Shown here: positions 18,621 to 27,115 of the stretch, in pieces
How the letters are laid out: every line of letters begins with the position of its first letter
How positions within the stretch are numbered: the first letter of the stretch is position 1
From: Vibrio pomeroyi
GTDB taxonomy: Bacteria > Pseudomonadota > Gammaproteobacteria > Enterobacterales > Vibrionaceae
Direction: 5' to 3'
Length of the DNA stretch: 64,000 nucleotides
Assembly (NCBI RefSeq): GCF_024347595.1
Contig: NZ_AP025506.1
Coordinates: forward strand, 3,534,001 to 3,598,000
Translations under genes and position numbers: made by a program
Notes under the pieces: model-generated
Seen by the model: only the letters and a program-made list of their open reading frames with translations
Told to the model about the DNA's origin: nothing
Databases searched by the model: none

Positions 18621-20378
18621 ATGCAGTGGAAAACAAAACTAACAACCCTCGCCACTTCTACCCTACTTTTTGCCTCTCACGTCAGTTGGGCAAATCAAGC
18701 TGCCGATTCCGTCGCTCCAGAACAAAGTAGTGGTTTAGAAACCAAACAACTCGTTAAAGCCAACGACTGGATGGTCACTGCGGCCAACCCTCTGGCAACC
18801 CAAGCGGGCGCCGATGTACTTGCTCGTGGTGGTAACGCGATTGATGCCATGGTTGCCGTCCAGCTTATGCTTGGCTTAGTGGAGCCTCAGTCATCAGGTA
18901 TTGGTGGTGGTGCGTTCCTTGTTTATTTTGATGGCAAGGACAAGCAACTCAAAACCTACGATGGTCGTGAAACTGCACCACTTGATGCCACACCACGTCT
19001 GTTCCAAGACGAAAACGGACAACCGCTTAAGTTTTACGATGCTGTGGTTGGTGGTCGCTCTGTAGCGACACCTGGCACCGTGCAACTACTGTGGGACACT
19101 CACCAAAAATACGGCAAGTTAGAGTGGGCATCCCTAATCAAACCTATCGCTCAACTGGCTGAAAAAGGTTTTACCATCAGCCCTCGTCTAGCGACCTTGA
19201 TTGAAAATGACCAAGAGCGACTAAGCCGCTTTGCGACAACTAAAGCCTACTTCTTTAATGCCGATGGCAGCCCAAAAACCGCAGGTACGCTACTTAAGAA
19301 CCCAGAATACGCGGCAACGCTAAACGCTATCTCAAAGGATGGTGCTAAGGCTTTCTATCAAGGCGAGATTTCTGCTGACATCATCAACACAGTTCAAACG
19401 GCTAAAGGTAACCCGGGCGTCTTGGCGCAAAAAGACTTCGATGCGTATTCAATTAAGCAACGTGAACCGGTTTGTTCCGCTTATGAGAGTTACGATATCT
19501 GTGGAATGGGACCACCAAGTTCAGGCGCATTAACGGTTGGACAGATCTTGGCGATGACCGAGCAGTTTGATCTTAAATCCTGGGGACCAAACGATGCGAA
19601 ATCTTGGCAAGTGTTAGCGGACGCTTCTCGTTTAGCCTTTGCAGACCGTGGTATGTACATGGCAGACCAAGATTACGTGCCAATGCCAACCCAAGGGTTA
19701 GTGAATACTGACTATTTGCAGGAACGTGCTCAGCTAATTACTGCTGGAAAGGCATTAGAGAGTGCACCATCAGGCACCCCACCGTGGGATCACGCCATGC
19801 TGCGCAGCCAAGATGTGTCTATTGAACTTCCTTCCACCAGCCACTTCAATATTGTCGATAGCGATGGCAATGTCGTATCGATGACCACCACCATTGAGAA
19901 CGCATTTGGCTCACGCCTGATGGTAAGAGGCTTCCTACTCAACAACGAACTGACCGACTTCTCATTCAAGACTCATAACGATGGCAAGCCTATCGCGAAC
20001 CGACTTGAACCGGGTAAGCGCCCACGCTCTTCAATGGCACCAACCATTATCATGCAAGACGATAAACCTTACATGGCGATCGGTTCTCCGGGCGGCAGTC
20101 GTATCATAGGTTATGTGGCACAAGCTATTATTGCCCACACCCAATGGGACATGGATATCCAACAAGCGATCAACCAACCACACTTCCTAAACCGTTTCGG
20201 AACTTTAGATTTGGAAAAAGGAACCTCGGCGGAAAACTTTAAACCTGAGCTAGAAAAGATGGGATTTGAGGTCAACGTTCGCGATCTTAACTCGGGTTTA
20301 CACGCTATTCGCATCACAAAAGATGGTCTAGAAGGTGCTGCAGACCCTCGTCGTGAAGGTGCCGCTATCGGCCAATAA
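18621..20378 (+). CDS. ggt: Gamma-glutamyltransferase
   Basis: Periplasmic glutathione hydrolase/transpeptidase of 585 residues made as a proenzyme that cuts itself. A signal peptide of ~24 residues ends at HVSWA. The nucleophile is Thr406 in PSTSHFNIVDSDGN, where cleavage into large and small subunits is expected; the substrate-binding GSPGGSRII lies in the small subunit. GGNAIDAMVA and GIGGGAFLVYFDG are typical N-terminal elements. Length fits the family. AAAAGGAGAAG precedes the ATG. A VarA box and csrB follow downstream. Confidence 0.95.
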   Translation: MQWKTKLTTLATSTLLFASHVSWANQAADSVAPEQSSGLETKQLVKANDWMVTAANPLATQAGADVLARGGNAIDAMVAVQLMLGLVEPQSSGIGGGAFLVYFDGKDKQLKTYDGRETAPLDATPRLFQDENGQPLKFYDAVVGGRSVATPGTVQLLWDTHQKYGKLEWASLIKPIAQLAEKGFTISPRLATLIENDQERLSRFATTKAYFFNADGSPKTAGTLLKNPEYAATLNAISKDGAKAFYQGEISADIINTVQTAKGNPGVLAQKDFDAYSIKQREPVCSAYESYDICGMGPPSSGALTVGQILAMTEQFDLKSWGPNDAKSWQVLADASRLAFADRGMYMADQDYVPMPTQGLVNTDYLQERAQLITAGKALESAPSGTPPWDHAMLRSQDVSIELPSTSHFNIVDSDGNVVSMTTTIENAFGSRLMVRGFLLNNELTDFSFKTHNDGKPIANRLEPGKRPRSSMAPTIIMQDDKPYMAIGSPGGSRIIGYVAQAIIAHTQWDMDIQQAINQPHFLNRFGTLDLEKGTSAENFKPELEKMGFEVNVRDLNSGLHAIRITKDGLEGAADPRREGAAIGQ

Positions 20379-20408
20379 GAGAAAATACTCCCTTTTTACT
20401 CCCTGTCT

Positions 20409-20426
20409 TGTGCGAGATCTCTCACA
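20409..20426. promoter_or_regulatory. VarA (UvrY/GacA-type) binding site upstream of csrB
   Basis: The imperfect palindrome TGTGCGAGATCTCTCACA is centred about 167 bp upstream of the likely csrB start. It matches the 18-bp UvrY/SirA box recalled from enteric csrB promoters (TGTGAGAGATCTCTTACA) at all but two bases. A/T-rich DNA suited to IHF bending lies between it and the promoter. Confidence 0.72.
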
Positions 20427-20572
20427 AGGCAGTGAGTAAATATCGATATTTAACTACGAAATTAAGCACCTAGATATTGTAACCAATTGAAATTAAACAA
20501 TACGTACATTTATCATTCAAATAATTATATAGAAATTCGCTTATGCACCATTGCTGATAAATAAGGAATCGG

Positions 20573-20578
20573 TAATAT
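20573..20578 (+). promoter_or_regulatory. csrB -10 element
   Basis: TAATAT six bases before the first hairpin of the csrB RNA (GTGTC...GACAC at 20584). No good -35 is visible, as expected for an activator-dependent promoter. Confidence 0.45.
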
Positions 20579-20583
20579 GAATG

Positions 20584-21003
20584 GTGTCGGAAGGATGCTG
20601 ACACGGAACAGGAAACGCCAAGGACTTGGTTATCTTCAGGATGAAGATTCGATTACTCAGGATGAATAATCGGCATGGATAGCGAAATGGACATTGAATG
20701 GACGCAATAGTAACTAGGATGGTTGCTACTAAGGAAAGACAATGGACACCTCTGGACGAGGAAAGGACTGAACATCAGGATGATGTAAAGGACACCGCTC
20801 AAGGAACAAGTGACGCGCGCTAACGAGGATTGTTGGCAGATCAGGATAAGATCAAGGACACCGCTAGGAAGGCGACGAAAGGAATACGCTGAAGGATAAC
20901 AGCACACTATCATGGATTTGATGCATGGAGCACACTTAGTAGCCGGATTGCTGCGAGTAAGACTATAGACCCCGATGAGCGCAAGCTCTCGGGGTTTTTC
21001 TTT
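20584..21003 (+). ncRNA. csrB: CsrB-family CsrA-sequestering sRNA
   Basis: About 420 nt without a credible gene but with some 28 GGA motifs, many as CAGGATG or AAGGACA in the loops of short hairpins (for example CTTCAGGATGAAG and CATCAGGATGATG). It begins with a GTGTC/GACAC hairpin and ends at a strong terminator (20970-21003). This is the hallmark of CsrB/CsrC RNAs, which bind many CsrA dimers and release CsrA-repressed mRNAs. Vibrios have several (CsrB, CsrC, CsrD), so which paralogue this is remains open. A VarA box lies upstream. The 5' end is estimated from the first hairpin and the -10. Confidence 0.92.
20970..21003 (+). terminator. csrB terminator
   Basis: Stem ACCCCGA(T)GAGC / GCTCTCGGGGT with a GCAA loop and one bulge, followed by TTTTTCTTT. 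Confidence 0.9.
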
Positions 21004-21163
21004 ATCTGTCGTCCCACCTTTTCTTCCCCTAAAACAAATAAATCACAGACCTTTGATTACAATTCTGACATTTAAACCATTCACTTCTTAACCACTTCCG
21101 AGTAACGTAAGTCTTACTAGGCTCAACTAGTTTCATAACCATAATTAAATTAAGGACAAATTC

Positions 21164-21661
21164 ATGTCACACGTTACCTTCAAAGGCGCTGCTGTACCGC
21201 TAACTGGCATATTCCCACAAACTGGCGAACAGGCACCAAGCTTTGCACTGACCGCAGGCGATCTTTCTGAACTGACTCTTGCTTCTCTTGCTGGCAAGAA
21301 AGTGGTTCTAAACATCTTCCCAAGCATCGACACAGCAACTTGTGCAACGAGCGTACGTACGTTCAACGCAAAAGCGGCAGAACTTGAGAACACGGTTGTT
21401 GTTTGTATTTCTGCTGACCTACCATTTGCTGCAGGTCGCTTCTGCGAACTAGAAGGCATTGAAGGTGTTCAACACGCTTCGACTTTCCGTTCTCCTGCAT
21501 TCGCATCAGACTACGGCGTAGCGATTGCTGAAGGCCCACTAGCAAGCCTAACAACACGTGCGGTTGTCGTTGTTGATGAAAAAGGTGTGGTAACACACAG
21601 CGAGTTAGTTGCAGAGATCACTGAAGAGCCAAACTACGAAGCGGCACTTGCAGCACTGTAA
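21164..21661 (+). CDS. tpx: Thiol peroxidase Tpx
   Basis: Atypical two-cysteine peroxiredoxin of 165 residues that reduces hydrogen and alkyl peroxides, probably using thioredoxin. The peroxidatic Cys is in [16 protein letters not shown] and the resolving Cys in RFCELEGI, the standard Tpx pair. TTAAGGA lies 7 nt before the ATG. It is a single gene between csrB and a strong terminator. No OxyR site was identified. Confidence 0.96.
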   Translation: MSHVTFKGAAVPLTGIFPQTGEQAPSFALTAGDLSELTLASLAGKKVVLNIFPSIDTATCATSVRTFNAKAAELENTVVVCISADLPFAAGRFCELEGIEGVQHASTFRSPAFASDYGVAIAEGPLASLTTRAVVVVDEKGVVTHSELVAEITEEPNYEAALAAL

Positions 21662-21712
21662 ACCCCTTCTAGTCAGTCATGTATTGTGATCGCCTAAAGC
21701 GGTACAACATAA

Positions 21713-21741
21713 AAAAAGAGCAGCCATTGGCTGCTCTTTTT
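21713..21741. terminator. Terminator between tpx and uvrD
   Basis: Perfect stem AAAAAGAGCAGCC / GGCTGCTCTTTTT with a 3-nt loop. A and T runs on both sides let it serve the convergent tpx and uvrD transcripts. Confidence 0.9.
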
Positions 21742-21782
21742 GTTTTCAATAATGAATGGTTATTAGATGCTGAAGTATTAGA

Positions 21783-23957
21783 TTAAAGCTGCTCTAAACG
21801 CGCGTAAGCCGTTACTAACCACTTAATGCCTTCACCGTTAAACGCGACTTGAACTCGGCTCTGAGGGCCACTTCCCTCGAAGTTAATGATAGTGCCTTCA
21901 CCAAACTTAGGGTGCTTCACGCGAGAACCCAAGCTAAAGCCTGTTTCATTGAAGTTCTCTTTCACAGCAGTTTGGCTAAAGCGACCACTGCTTGCAGGGC
22001 GGCTGACTTGCGCTTTCATACGCACTTCATCCAGACAAGTCTCTGGCAGCTCACGAATAAAGCGCGATGGCTTGTGGTATTTATCCTGACCGTACAGACG
22101 ACGCATTTCTGCGTAAGTGATGTAAAGCTTCTCCATCGCACGGGTCATGCCTACGTAACATAGGCGGCGCTCTTCTTCTAAACGCCCCGCTTCTTCGGCC
22201 GACATCTGGCTTGGGAACATGCCTTCTTCGACACCCACCATAAACACCATTGGGAATTCTAGGCCTTTAGCACTGTGCAATGTCATCAACTGAACCGCAT
22301 CATCAAACTCATCGGCCTGACCTTCACCCGCTTCCAAAGCTGCGTGAGTTAAGAACGCCGTCAGCATACTCATCTCATCCGCTTCTTCCGGTTTTTCAAA
22401 CTGGCGCGTTGCCGTTACCAATTCTTCCAAGTTCTCGATACGTGCTTTCGACTTCTCACCCTTCTCTTGCTCGTACATCGCAAACAGACCCGATGATTTG
22501 ATCACGTGGTCAGTTTGTTCATGCAGGCTAAGCTCTAACGTGTCGTCTTCTAGCGCGTTAATTAGTTCGATAAAACGGCTCAGTGCACCCGCAGCACGGC
22601 CTGGCAGTACTTGTTCTTCTATCAAAGCAAGACTTGCTTGCCACATCGTTGCACCACGGTCACGCGCTGCGAAACGAATCGTCTCTAGGGTTTTATCACC
22701 CAAACCACGCGTTGGTGTGTTTACCACACGTTCAAAAGCCGCATCATCGTTACGGTTCCCCATTAAGCGCATGTAACTCAAGGCATCTCGGATTTCCTGA
22801 CGCTCGAAGAATCGCATGCCGCCGTAGATTCGGTAAGGCAAACCACCTTGAATCAAAGCTTCTTCAAGAACACGAGACTGGGCGTTATTACGATAAAGCA
22901 TTGCGGTATCTTCTAACGCGCCGCCTTTCTCCTGCCACTCTTTGATCTTGCTAACCGTGAAACGCGCTTCATCGAGCTCGTTGTATGCCGAGTACACTGA
23001 GATTGGCTCGCCATCGTTGCCGTCTGTCCACAACTCTTTACCCATACGCTCGGTGTTGTTCGAGATAAGCTCGTTCGACGCCTGCAGAATGGTTTTGGTT
23101 GAACGGTAGTTTTGTTCTAGTCGAACCGTTGAAGCGCCCGGGAATTCATCCAAGAACTTCTGAATATTTTCGATCTTAGCACCACGCCAGCCATAGATAG
23201 ATTGGTCATCATCGCCCACGATCATCACACGACAATCAGGCCCCGCCATCATGCGTAGCCAAGCATATTGGATGTTGTTGGTATCTTGAAATTCGTCGAC
23301 AAGAATGTGCTTGAAGCGAGCTTGGTAGTGCTCTCGGATATGCTTCTTATCACGCAGCAGTTCGTGTGCTCTTAGCAAGATCTCCGCAAAATCGACCAAG
23401 CCTGCACGGTCACATGCCTCTTGGTAAGCAGAGTAGATCTTAAGCCATGTTTGAGTTACTGGATCATGGTAGGCATCAATGTGACTTGGGCGTAGACCTT
23501 CATCTTTCTTGCCGTTGATCCACCAAGAAGCTTGCTTGGCAGGCCACTGTTTTTCATCGAGGTTTTGCGCCTTGATTAAGCGACGCAGCAAACGAATCTG
23601 ATCATCTGAATCGATGATCTGGAAATCTTCTGGCAGTTTTGCATCTAGGTAGTGAGCGCGAAGGATACGGTGACAGATGCCGTGGAAGGTACCGTTCCAC
23701 ATGCCTGACGAGCTACCCATCATCAACTCTTCAATACGACCACGCATCTCTGCTGCCGCTTTGTTGGTGAAGGTAACCGACATAATAGAGAACGGTGATG
23801 CTTGCTCTACGCTTTGCAGCCAAGCAATACGATGCACCAACACTCGCGTTTTACCACTACCAGCACCTGCCAGAATAAGTAGGTTTTCTAAAGGTGCCGC
23901 GACCGCCTCACGTTGTTTGTCGTTTAGGCCATCGAGTAAAAGCGAAGGATCTATCAT
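21783..23957 (-). CDS. uvrD: DNA helicase II UvrD
   Basis: Superfamily 1A 3'-5' helicase for mismatch and nucleotide excision repair, 724 residues (E. coli 720). Motifs in order: Walker A LAGAGSGKTRVLVHRI (~28-43), TFTNKAAAEMR, VDEFQDTNNIQY, GDDDQSIYGWRGA, LEQNYRSTKTIL, TLHSAKGLEFPMVF and CYVGMTRAMEKLYI. The C-terminus carries the KHPKFGEGTI tudor-like element. A LexA box overlaps its promoter (23971-23990), indicating SOS control as in E. coli. Single gene, convergent with tpx. Confidence 0.97.
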   Translation of the reverse strand: MIDPSLLLDGLNDKQREAVAAPLENLLILAGAGSGKTRVLVHRIAWLQSVEQASPFSIMSVTFTNKAAAEMRGRIEELMMGSSSGMWNGTFHGICHRILRAHYLDAKLPEDFQIIDSDDQIRLLRRLIKAQNLDEKQWPAKQASWWINGKKDEGLRPSHIDAYHDPVTQTWLKIYSAYQEACDRAGLVDFAEILLRAHELLRDKKHIREHYQARFKHILVDEFQDTNNIQYAWLRMMAGPDCRVMIVGDDDQSIYGWRGAKIENIQKFLDEFPGASTVRLEQNYRSTKTILQASNELISNNTERMGKELWTDGNDGEPISVYSAYNELDEARFTVSKIKEWQEKGGALEDTAMLYRNNAQSRVLEEALIQGGLPYRIYGGMRFFERQEIRDALSYMRLMGNRNDDAAFERVVNTPTRGLGDKTLETIRFAARDRGATMWQASLALIEEQVLPGRAAGALSRFIELINALEDDTLELSLHEQTDHVIKSSGLFAMYEQEKGEKSKARIENLEELVTATRQFEKPEEADEMSMLTAFLTHAALEAGEGQADEFDDAVQLMTLHSAKGLEFPMVFMVGVEEGMFPSQMSAEEAGRLEEERRLCYVGMTRAMEKLYITYAEMRRLYGQDKYHKPSRFIRELPETCLDEVRMKAQVSRPASSGRFSQTAVKENFNETGFSLGSRVKHPKFGEGTIINFEGSGPQSRVQVAFNGEGIKWLVTAYARLEQL

Positions 23958-23970
23958 TGGATATGCTCAC

Positions 23971-23990
23971 TACTGGGTATTTATACATAA
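23971..23990. promoter_or_regulatory. LexA (SOS) box of uvrD
   Basis: TACTGGGTATTTATACATAA resembles the LexA consensus TACTG-TATATATATA-CAGTA with a mismatch in the right half (CAT for CAG). Its reverse complement contains ATACCCAGTA, close to the E. coli uvrD SOS box as I recall it. It starts 13 bp upstream of the uvrD ATG. Confidence 0.6.
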
Positions 23991-24221
23991 AAGTTGATTA
24001 TAACCTAAACACTAGGCTGCGTTTAGGATAATAAGAAGAAAAAACAATCAAAAATTAACATCATAAAATCAGTAACTTAAACCATGAATTATCATTAATA
24101 TTGATATTTTTTATAATGCCATGAAATTATTTCCTAGTTCTTCCTATCCTTTTTAGTAAGCAAGTTAACAATTCATTAACCTGCGATGTAAAAATACTAT
24201 TAAGTCCTAGAGGGAATGACT

Positions 24222-24482
24222 ATGAAAAATTCTAATCTTGCTGTTACAGCTGCAATCACAAGTGTACTAGCGTTTGGCGGTGCAGTTCTTACATCAGCAC
24301 CTGCGGAAGCAGCAGCGAAAGAAAAATGCTACGGCGTGGCAAAAGCTGGCCAAAATGACTGTGCAACCAAAACAAGCTCATGTGCAGGTACAGCAAAAGA
24401 AGACAACCAATCCGATGCATTCGTAGTCGTTCCTAAAGGACTATGTGGCAAATTAACTGGTGGTAACACTCAATCATCATAA
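24222..24482 (+). CDS. bufA1: Bufferin precursor peptide (DUF2282)
   Basis: An 86-residue exported precursor of the bufferin class of copper-binding RiPPs. The start is chosen with GAGGG 7 nt upstream; an ATG two codons earlier is too close to it. A signal peptide of ~30 residues ends at APAEA. The mature peptide has exactly four cysteines (36, 47, 54, 75) in the DUF2282 pattern [30 protein letters not shown]. In known bufferins the MNIO enzyme converts core cysteines to thiooxazoles that bind copper. The adjacent bufB and bufC genes make the assignment firm; which cysteines are modified here is inferred. Confidence 0.9.
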   Translation: MKNSNLAVTAAITSVLAFGGAVLTSAPAEAAAKEKCYGVAKAGQNDCATKTSSCAGTAKEDNQSDAFVVVPKGLCGKLTGGNTQSS

Positions 24483-24546
24483 TTGAGCTGCTTAGTATGG
24501 TGGGCTGATATTCAGCTCACCTCCACTTCCGATTAGGAGAACCGTT

Positions 24547-25407
24547 GTGAATCAAACTCTTCACCCCAACGCAGGGGTTGGCCTTAGAACACCGCACTTG
24601 GACTTCTTTAGCCAAAATCCATCTCTAGTGAGTTGGTTGGAGGTTCACAGCGAGAACTACTTTTTAGCTCAATCATCGCAACGCCAACAACTCAGAGAAA
24701 TTCGTAACGCACACAACATAAGTTGCCACGGTGTTGGGTTGTCTCTTGGTTCTGTTGAGCGTATCAATCAACACCATCTGGTGCAGTTAAAAGATCTGAT
24801 TGATGATATCGAACCTTTCTTGGTTTCTGACCACCTCAGCTGGAGTCAGACTGGCGGGCATTACTTCAATGACTTGCTACCGCTGCCTTACACAGAAGAA
24901 GCGTTGGAAGTGTTCTGTCGTAATGTCATCGAGGTTCAAGATAGCCTGCAACGCCCTATGCTGATTGAGAACCCATCGAGTTACCTAGCCTTCAAACATT
25001 CTACTATTCCTGAATGGGAATTTTTGGCTGAGGTACAAAAGCGCACAGAGTGCCGACTGTTACTCGATTTCAATAATATTTTCGTCTCATCTTTTAATCA
25101 TGGCTTCAGTTGTGAAGAGTACTTAAGCGGAATACCTGCAGACAAAGTGGAAGAGATTCACTTGGCAGGTTTTACCAAAAAGAAGCTTGAACAAGGTGAG
25201 ATCTGGATAGACACACACAGTAAACCTGTCTGTGACGAAGTGTGGAAACTCTACACTCGCTGGGTTGCACAACATGGTTTGCGCCATACCTTGATTGAGT
25301 GGGATCTCGATATCCCAGAGCCACAAGTTTTATTGGCTGAAGCAACCAAAGCCAGTGACATCTTGTATCAACACGACAAGTTCAACCAAAGGAGTCGCGC
25401 ATCATGA
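24547..25407 (+). CDS. bufB: MNIO-family RiPP-modifying enzyme BufB (DUF692)
   Basis: A 286-residue multinuclear non-haem iron oxidase. It starts with GTG, fixed by TAGGAGA 7 nt upstream. TIM-barrel segments carry the expected metal-binding His, Glu and Asp residues: EVHSENYF, SCHGVGLSLGS, SDHLSWSQTGG, IENPSSYLAF, LLLDFNNIFVSSFNH, EIHLAGF, DTHSKPV and TLIEWDLDIP. The family oxidises cysteines of precursor peptides using iron and oxygen. It is 64 nt after bufA and overlaps bufC by 4 nt, so its substrate is almost certainly the preceding peptide. Confidence 0.93.
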   Translation: MNQTLHPNAGVGLRTPHLDFFSQNPSLVSWLEVHSENYFLAQSSQRQQLREIRNAHNISCHGVGLSLGSVERINQHHLVQLKDLIDDIEPFLVSDHLSWSQTGGHYFNDLLPLPYTEEALEVFCRNVIEVQDSLQRPMLIENPSSYLAFKHSTIPEWEFLAEVQKRTECRLLLDFNNIFVSSFNHGFSCEEYLSGIPADKVEEIHLAGFTKKKLEQGEIWIDTHSKPVCDEVWKLYTRWVAQHGLRHTLIEWDLDIPEPQVLLAEATKASDILYQHDKFNQRSRAS

Positions 25408-26171
25408 GCCACTCCCTAGCAGATGTTCAATTGGAGTTTGCTAACGCCCTACGCTACCAAAACAATGGTGAGCACTGCGACATAGTGAGCGACCATTTTA
25501 CCGATGAACAGCGAATCCAGATTTACCGTAATAACTTTGTGATCAGCTTGAGCGAAGTTCTGGCAGCAACCTACCCACTTACGGAAATGTTGGTTGGTGA
25601 AGAGTGCTTCCAACAGATGGCTCGTCAACATGTCTTAAGTTATCCATCGACCTCTGGTGATGTCAGTGGTTACGGTGAACATTTTGAACAGACTATCCAA
25701 GCCTTTCCTGCCGTTATTGAGGCTGCACCTTATCTCGGTGAAGTGGCTTTATATGAATGGCAGAAAGACAGCTTGGTAAGGTTTTCGTCACAAGCACATG
25801 TCGACCAGAGACCTCTTTCTTGTCTGGCCGATATACCACAAGAGCAACAAGGCGCTTTGGTCTTTCATCTCAAAGATGCAATAACACTGATTCATTCTAG
25901 TTACACGATTATCGCGCTTGAACAAGCTATCTACCAGCAACAACTTGACGGGCTAGACATCAATCAAGCTGAATTTGGGGTGTTAATCCGAGCTGAGAAT
26001 TCACAGGTTGAGAGCCATGGTTTGAGTGAAGAGAGCTACCAACTCCTCACTGAATTGCAATCAGGTCAAACACTCTCAGCGATAGACCCTTTATTACTTC
26101 AACATCTGAATACTGTTATGGCGCTAAACGTCATCTCAGGTTTTTCAATCAATGCCGAATTGGAGACATAA
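25404..26171 (+). CDS. bufC: BufC, partner protein of the MNIO enzyme (DUF2063)
   Basis: A 255-residue soluble protein. The N-terminal ~95 residues match the DUF2063 domain (IYRNNFVISLSEVLAATYPLTEMLVGEECF...ARQHV, GDVSGYGEHF), once called a putative DNA-binding domain but found beside MNIO enzymes as a recognition partner for the precursor leader. The C-terminal half is less conserved and contains a predicted alpha/beta domain. Its ATG overlaps the bufB stop (ATGA), implying coupled synthesis and complex formation. Confidence 0.9.
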   Translation: MSHSLADVQLEFANALRYQNNGEHCDIVSDHFTDEQRIQIYRNNFVISLSEVLAATYPLTEMLVGEECFQQMARQHVLSYPSTSGDVSGYGEHFEQTIQAFPAVIEAAPYLGEVALYEWQKDSLVRFSSQAHVDQRPLSCLADIPQEQQGALVFHLKDAITLIHSSYTIIALEQAIYQQQLDGLDINQAEFGVLIRAENSQVESHGLSEESYQLLTELQSGQTLSAIDPLLLQHLNTVMALNVISGFSINAELET

Positions 26172-26172
26172 C

Positions 26173-26631
26173 ATGGATAACAACACAGTCACGAACATGA
26201 TGGCTCAATACGACAGTTTGATTGAGAAATCACAGGCACTTTTTGTTCCAGTACTTCTACTATTTTGTCGCCTTTGGGTGGCGTGGGTATTCTTTAATTC
26301 TGGACTCACCAAGATAGCAACTTGGGATAGCACGCTCTACTTGTTTGAGCTGGAATACCAAGTGCCATTGCTACCTTGGGAATTGGCGGCTTACATGGGG
26401 ACTGCCGCTGAGTTAATTCTGCCGGTGTTCTTAGCACTCGGTTTATTAACACGACCTATGGCTGCGGTGTTGTTCGTTTTCAATATCATTGCTGTCGTGT
26501 CTTACCCGGTATTGTGGGATCAAGGTTTCTACGACCATCAGCTTTGGGGATTAATGATTCTTATTGTTGTCGTGTGGGGCGCAGGACCATTCTCACTTGA
26601 TAGAGTTTTGAAAGCGCAATTCAGGAATTAA
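26173..26631 (+). CDS. bufD: DoxX-family membrane protein BufD
   Basis: A 152-residue inner-membrane protein with four spans, of the DoxX/SURF4-like family: LLLFCRLWVAWVFFNSGLTK, LPWELAAYMGTAAELILPVFLALGL and AAVLFVFNIIAVVSYPVLW. The start is chosen with GGAGA 7 nt upstream, one base after the bufC stop; the ORF could extend 7 codons into bufC. It is the fourth gene of bufferin operons, and its exact role there is unknown. A strong terminator follows. Confidence 0.85.
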   Translation: MDNNTVTNMMAQYDSLIEKSQALFVPVLLLFCRLWVAWVFFNSGLTKIATWDSTLYLFELEYQVPLLPWELAAYMGTAAELILPVFLALGLLTRPMAAVLFVFNIIAVVSYPVLWDQGFYDHQLWGLMILIVVVWGAGPFSLDRVLKAQFRN

Positions 26632-26686
26632 GATGAGTTGTCACCTCTTTTGAACTGCTAAAGCTAAATTGCTACAGCCCAAACGC

Positions 26687-26718
26687 AAAAAACCACTCAA
26701 TTGAGTGGTTTCTTTTTT
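26687..26718. terminator. Terminator between the buf operon and tsrA
   Basis: Perfect palindromic stem AAACCACTC AATT GAGTGGTTT flanked by an A run and a T-rich tract; suited to both convergent operons. Confidence 0.88.
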
Positions 26719-26731
26719 AACTGGGATAAGC

Positions 26732-27013
26732 TTACTTGTTTAGAAAAGCTTGTAGCTCTTCAGCAGAGATGCCTTGCTCTGCAAGTTCTTTTGCCAATAG
26801 CTGAACCTGCTCACCCTTACGAGACTCTACCACACGCTGAAATTGGTAAATGATATCTCGCAAAGTATCGATTGGAACTTGTTTTGCCGCACTGCGAATA
26901 CGCTCTTCACTTTGGTTGCCTAGCTCTTTAAGCAGTTTACCAAACATGACCTTTTCAGGTGCATCTTCCATTTGTTCTAAGACGCGCGCCATTTCGTAGG
27001 TTGTTAATGACAT
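26732..27013 (-). CDS. tsrA: H-NS-like virulence/T6SS regulator TsrA
   Basis: A 93-residue, mostly helical protein. It resembles the H-NS oligomerisation region: LRDIIYQFQRVVESRKGEQVQLLAKELAEQGISAEELQAFL parallels the coiled-coil and dimer-dimer segments of H-NS (...EMLIADGIDPNELL), but it has no AT-hook-like DNA-binding domain. Size and order (thi operon, pepP, LysR, MFS, then this gene) match V. cholerae TsrA (VC0070), a repressor of type VI secretion and other silenced genes that acts with H-NS. Assignment rests on synteny plus similarity; targets in this organism are unknown. Confidence 0.85.
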   Translation of the reverse strand: MSLTTYEMARVLEQMEDAPEKVMFGKLLKELGNQSEERIRSAAKQVPIDTLRDIIYQFQRVVESRKGEQVQLLAKELAEQGISAEELQAFLNK

Positions 27014-27115
27014 TACAGTATTTTCCGTTGGGGACTAACGTTTCAATGAGTGACAAATATACCATGTTTTAACGTTTCGAAAACCGCCATTTGTATATTT
27101 TGTCACCCTTGTAAC

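Noticed and set aside
20409-20426. Hairpin as terminator of ggt
   Set aside because: No T run follows on the plus strand; it fits a VarA box better.
20653-20913. 86-codon minus-strand ORF
   Set aside because: Lies inside the csrB RNA; its apparent coding is a by-product of the repeated GGA motifs.
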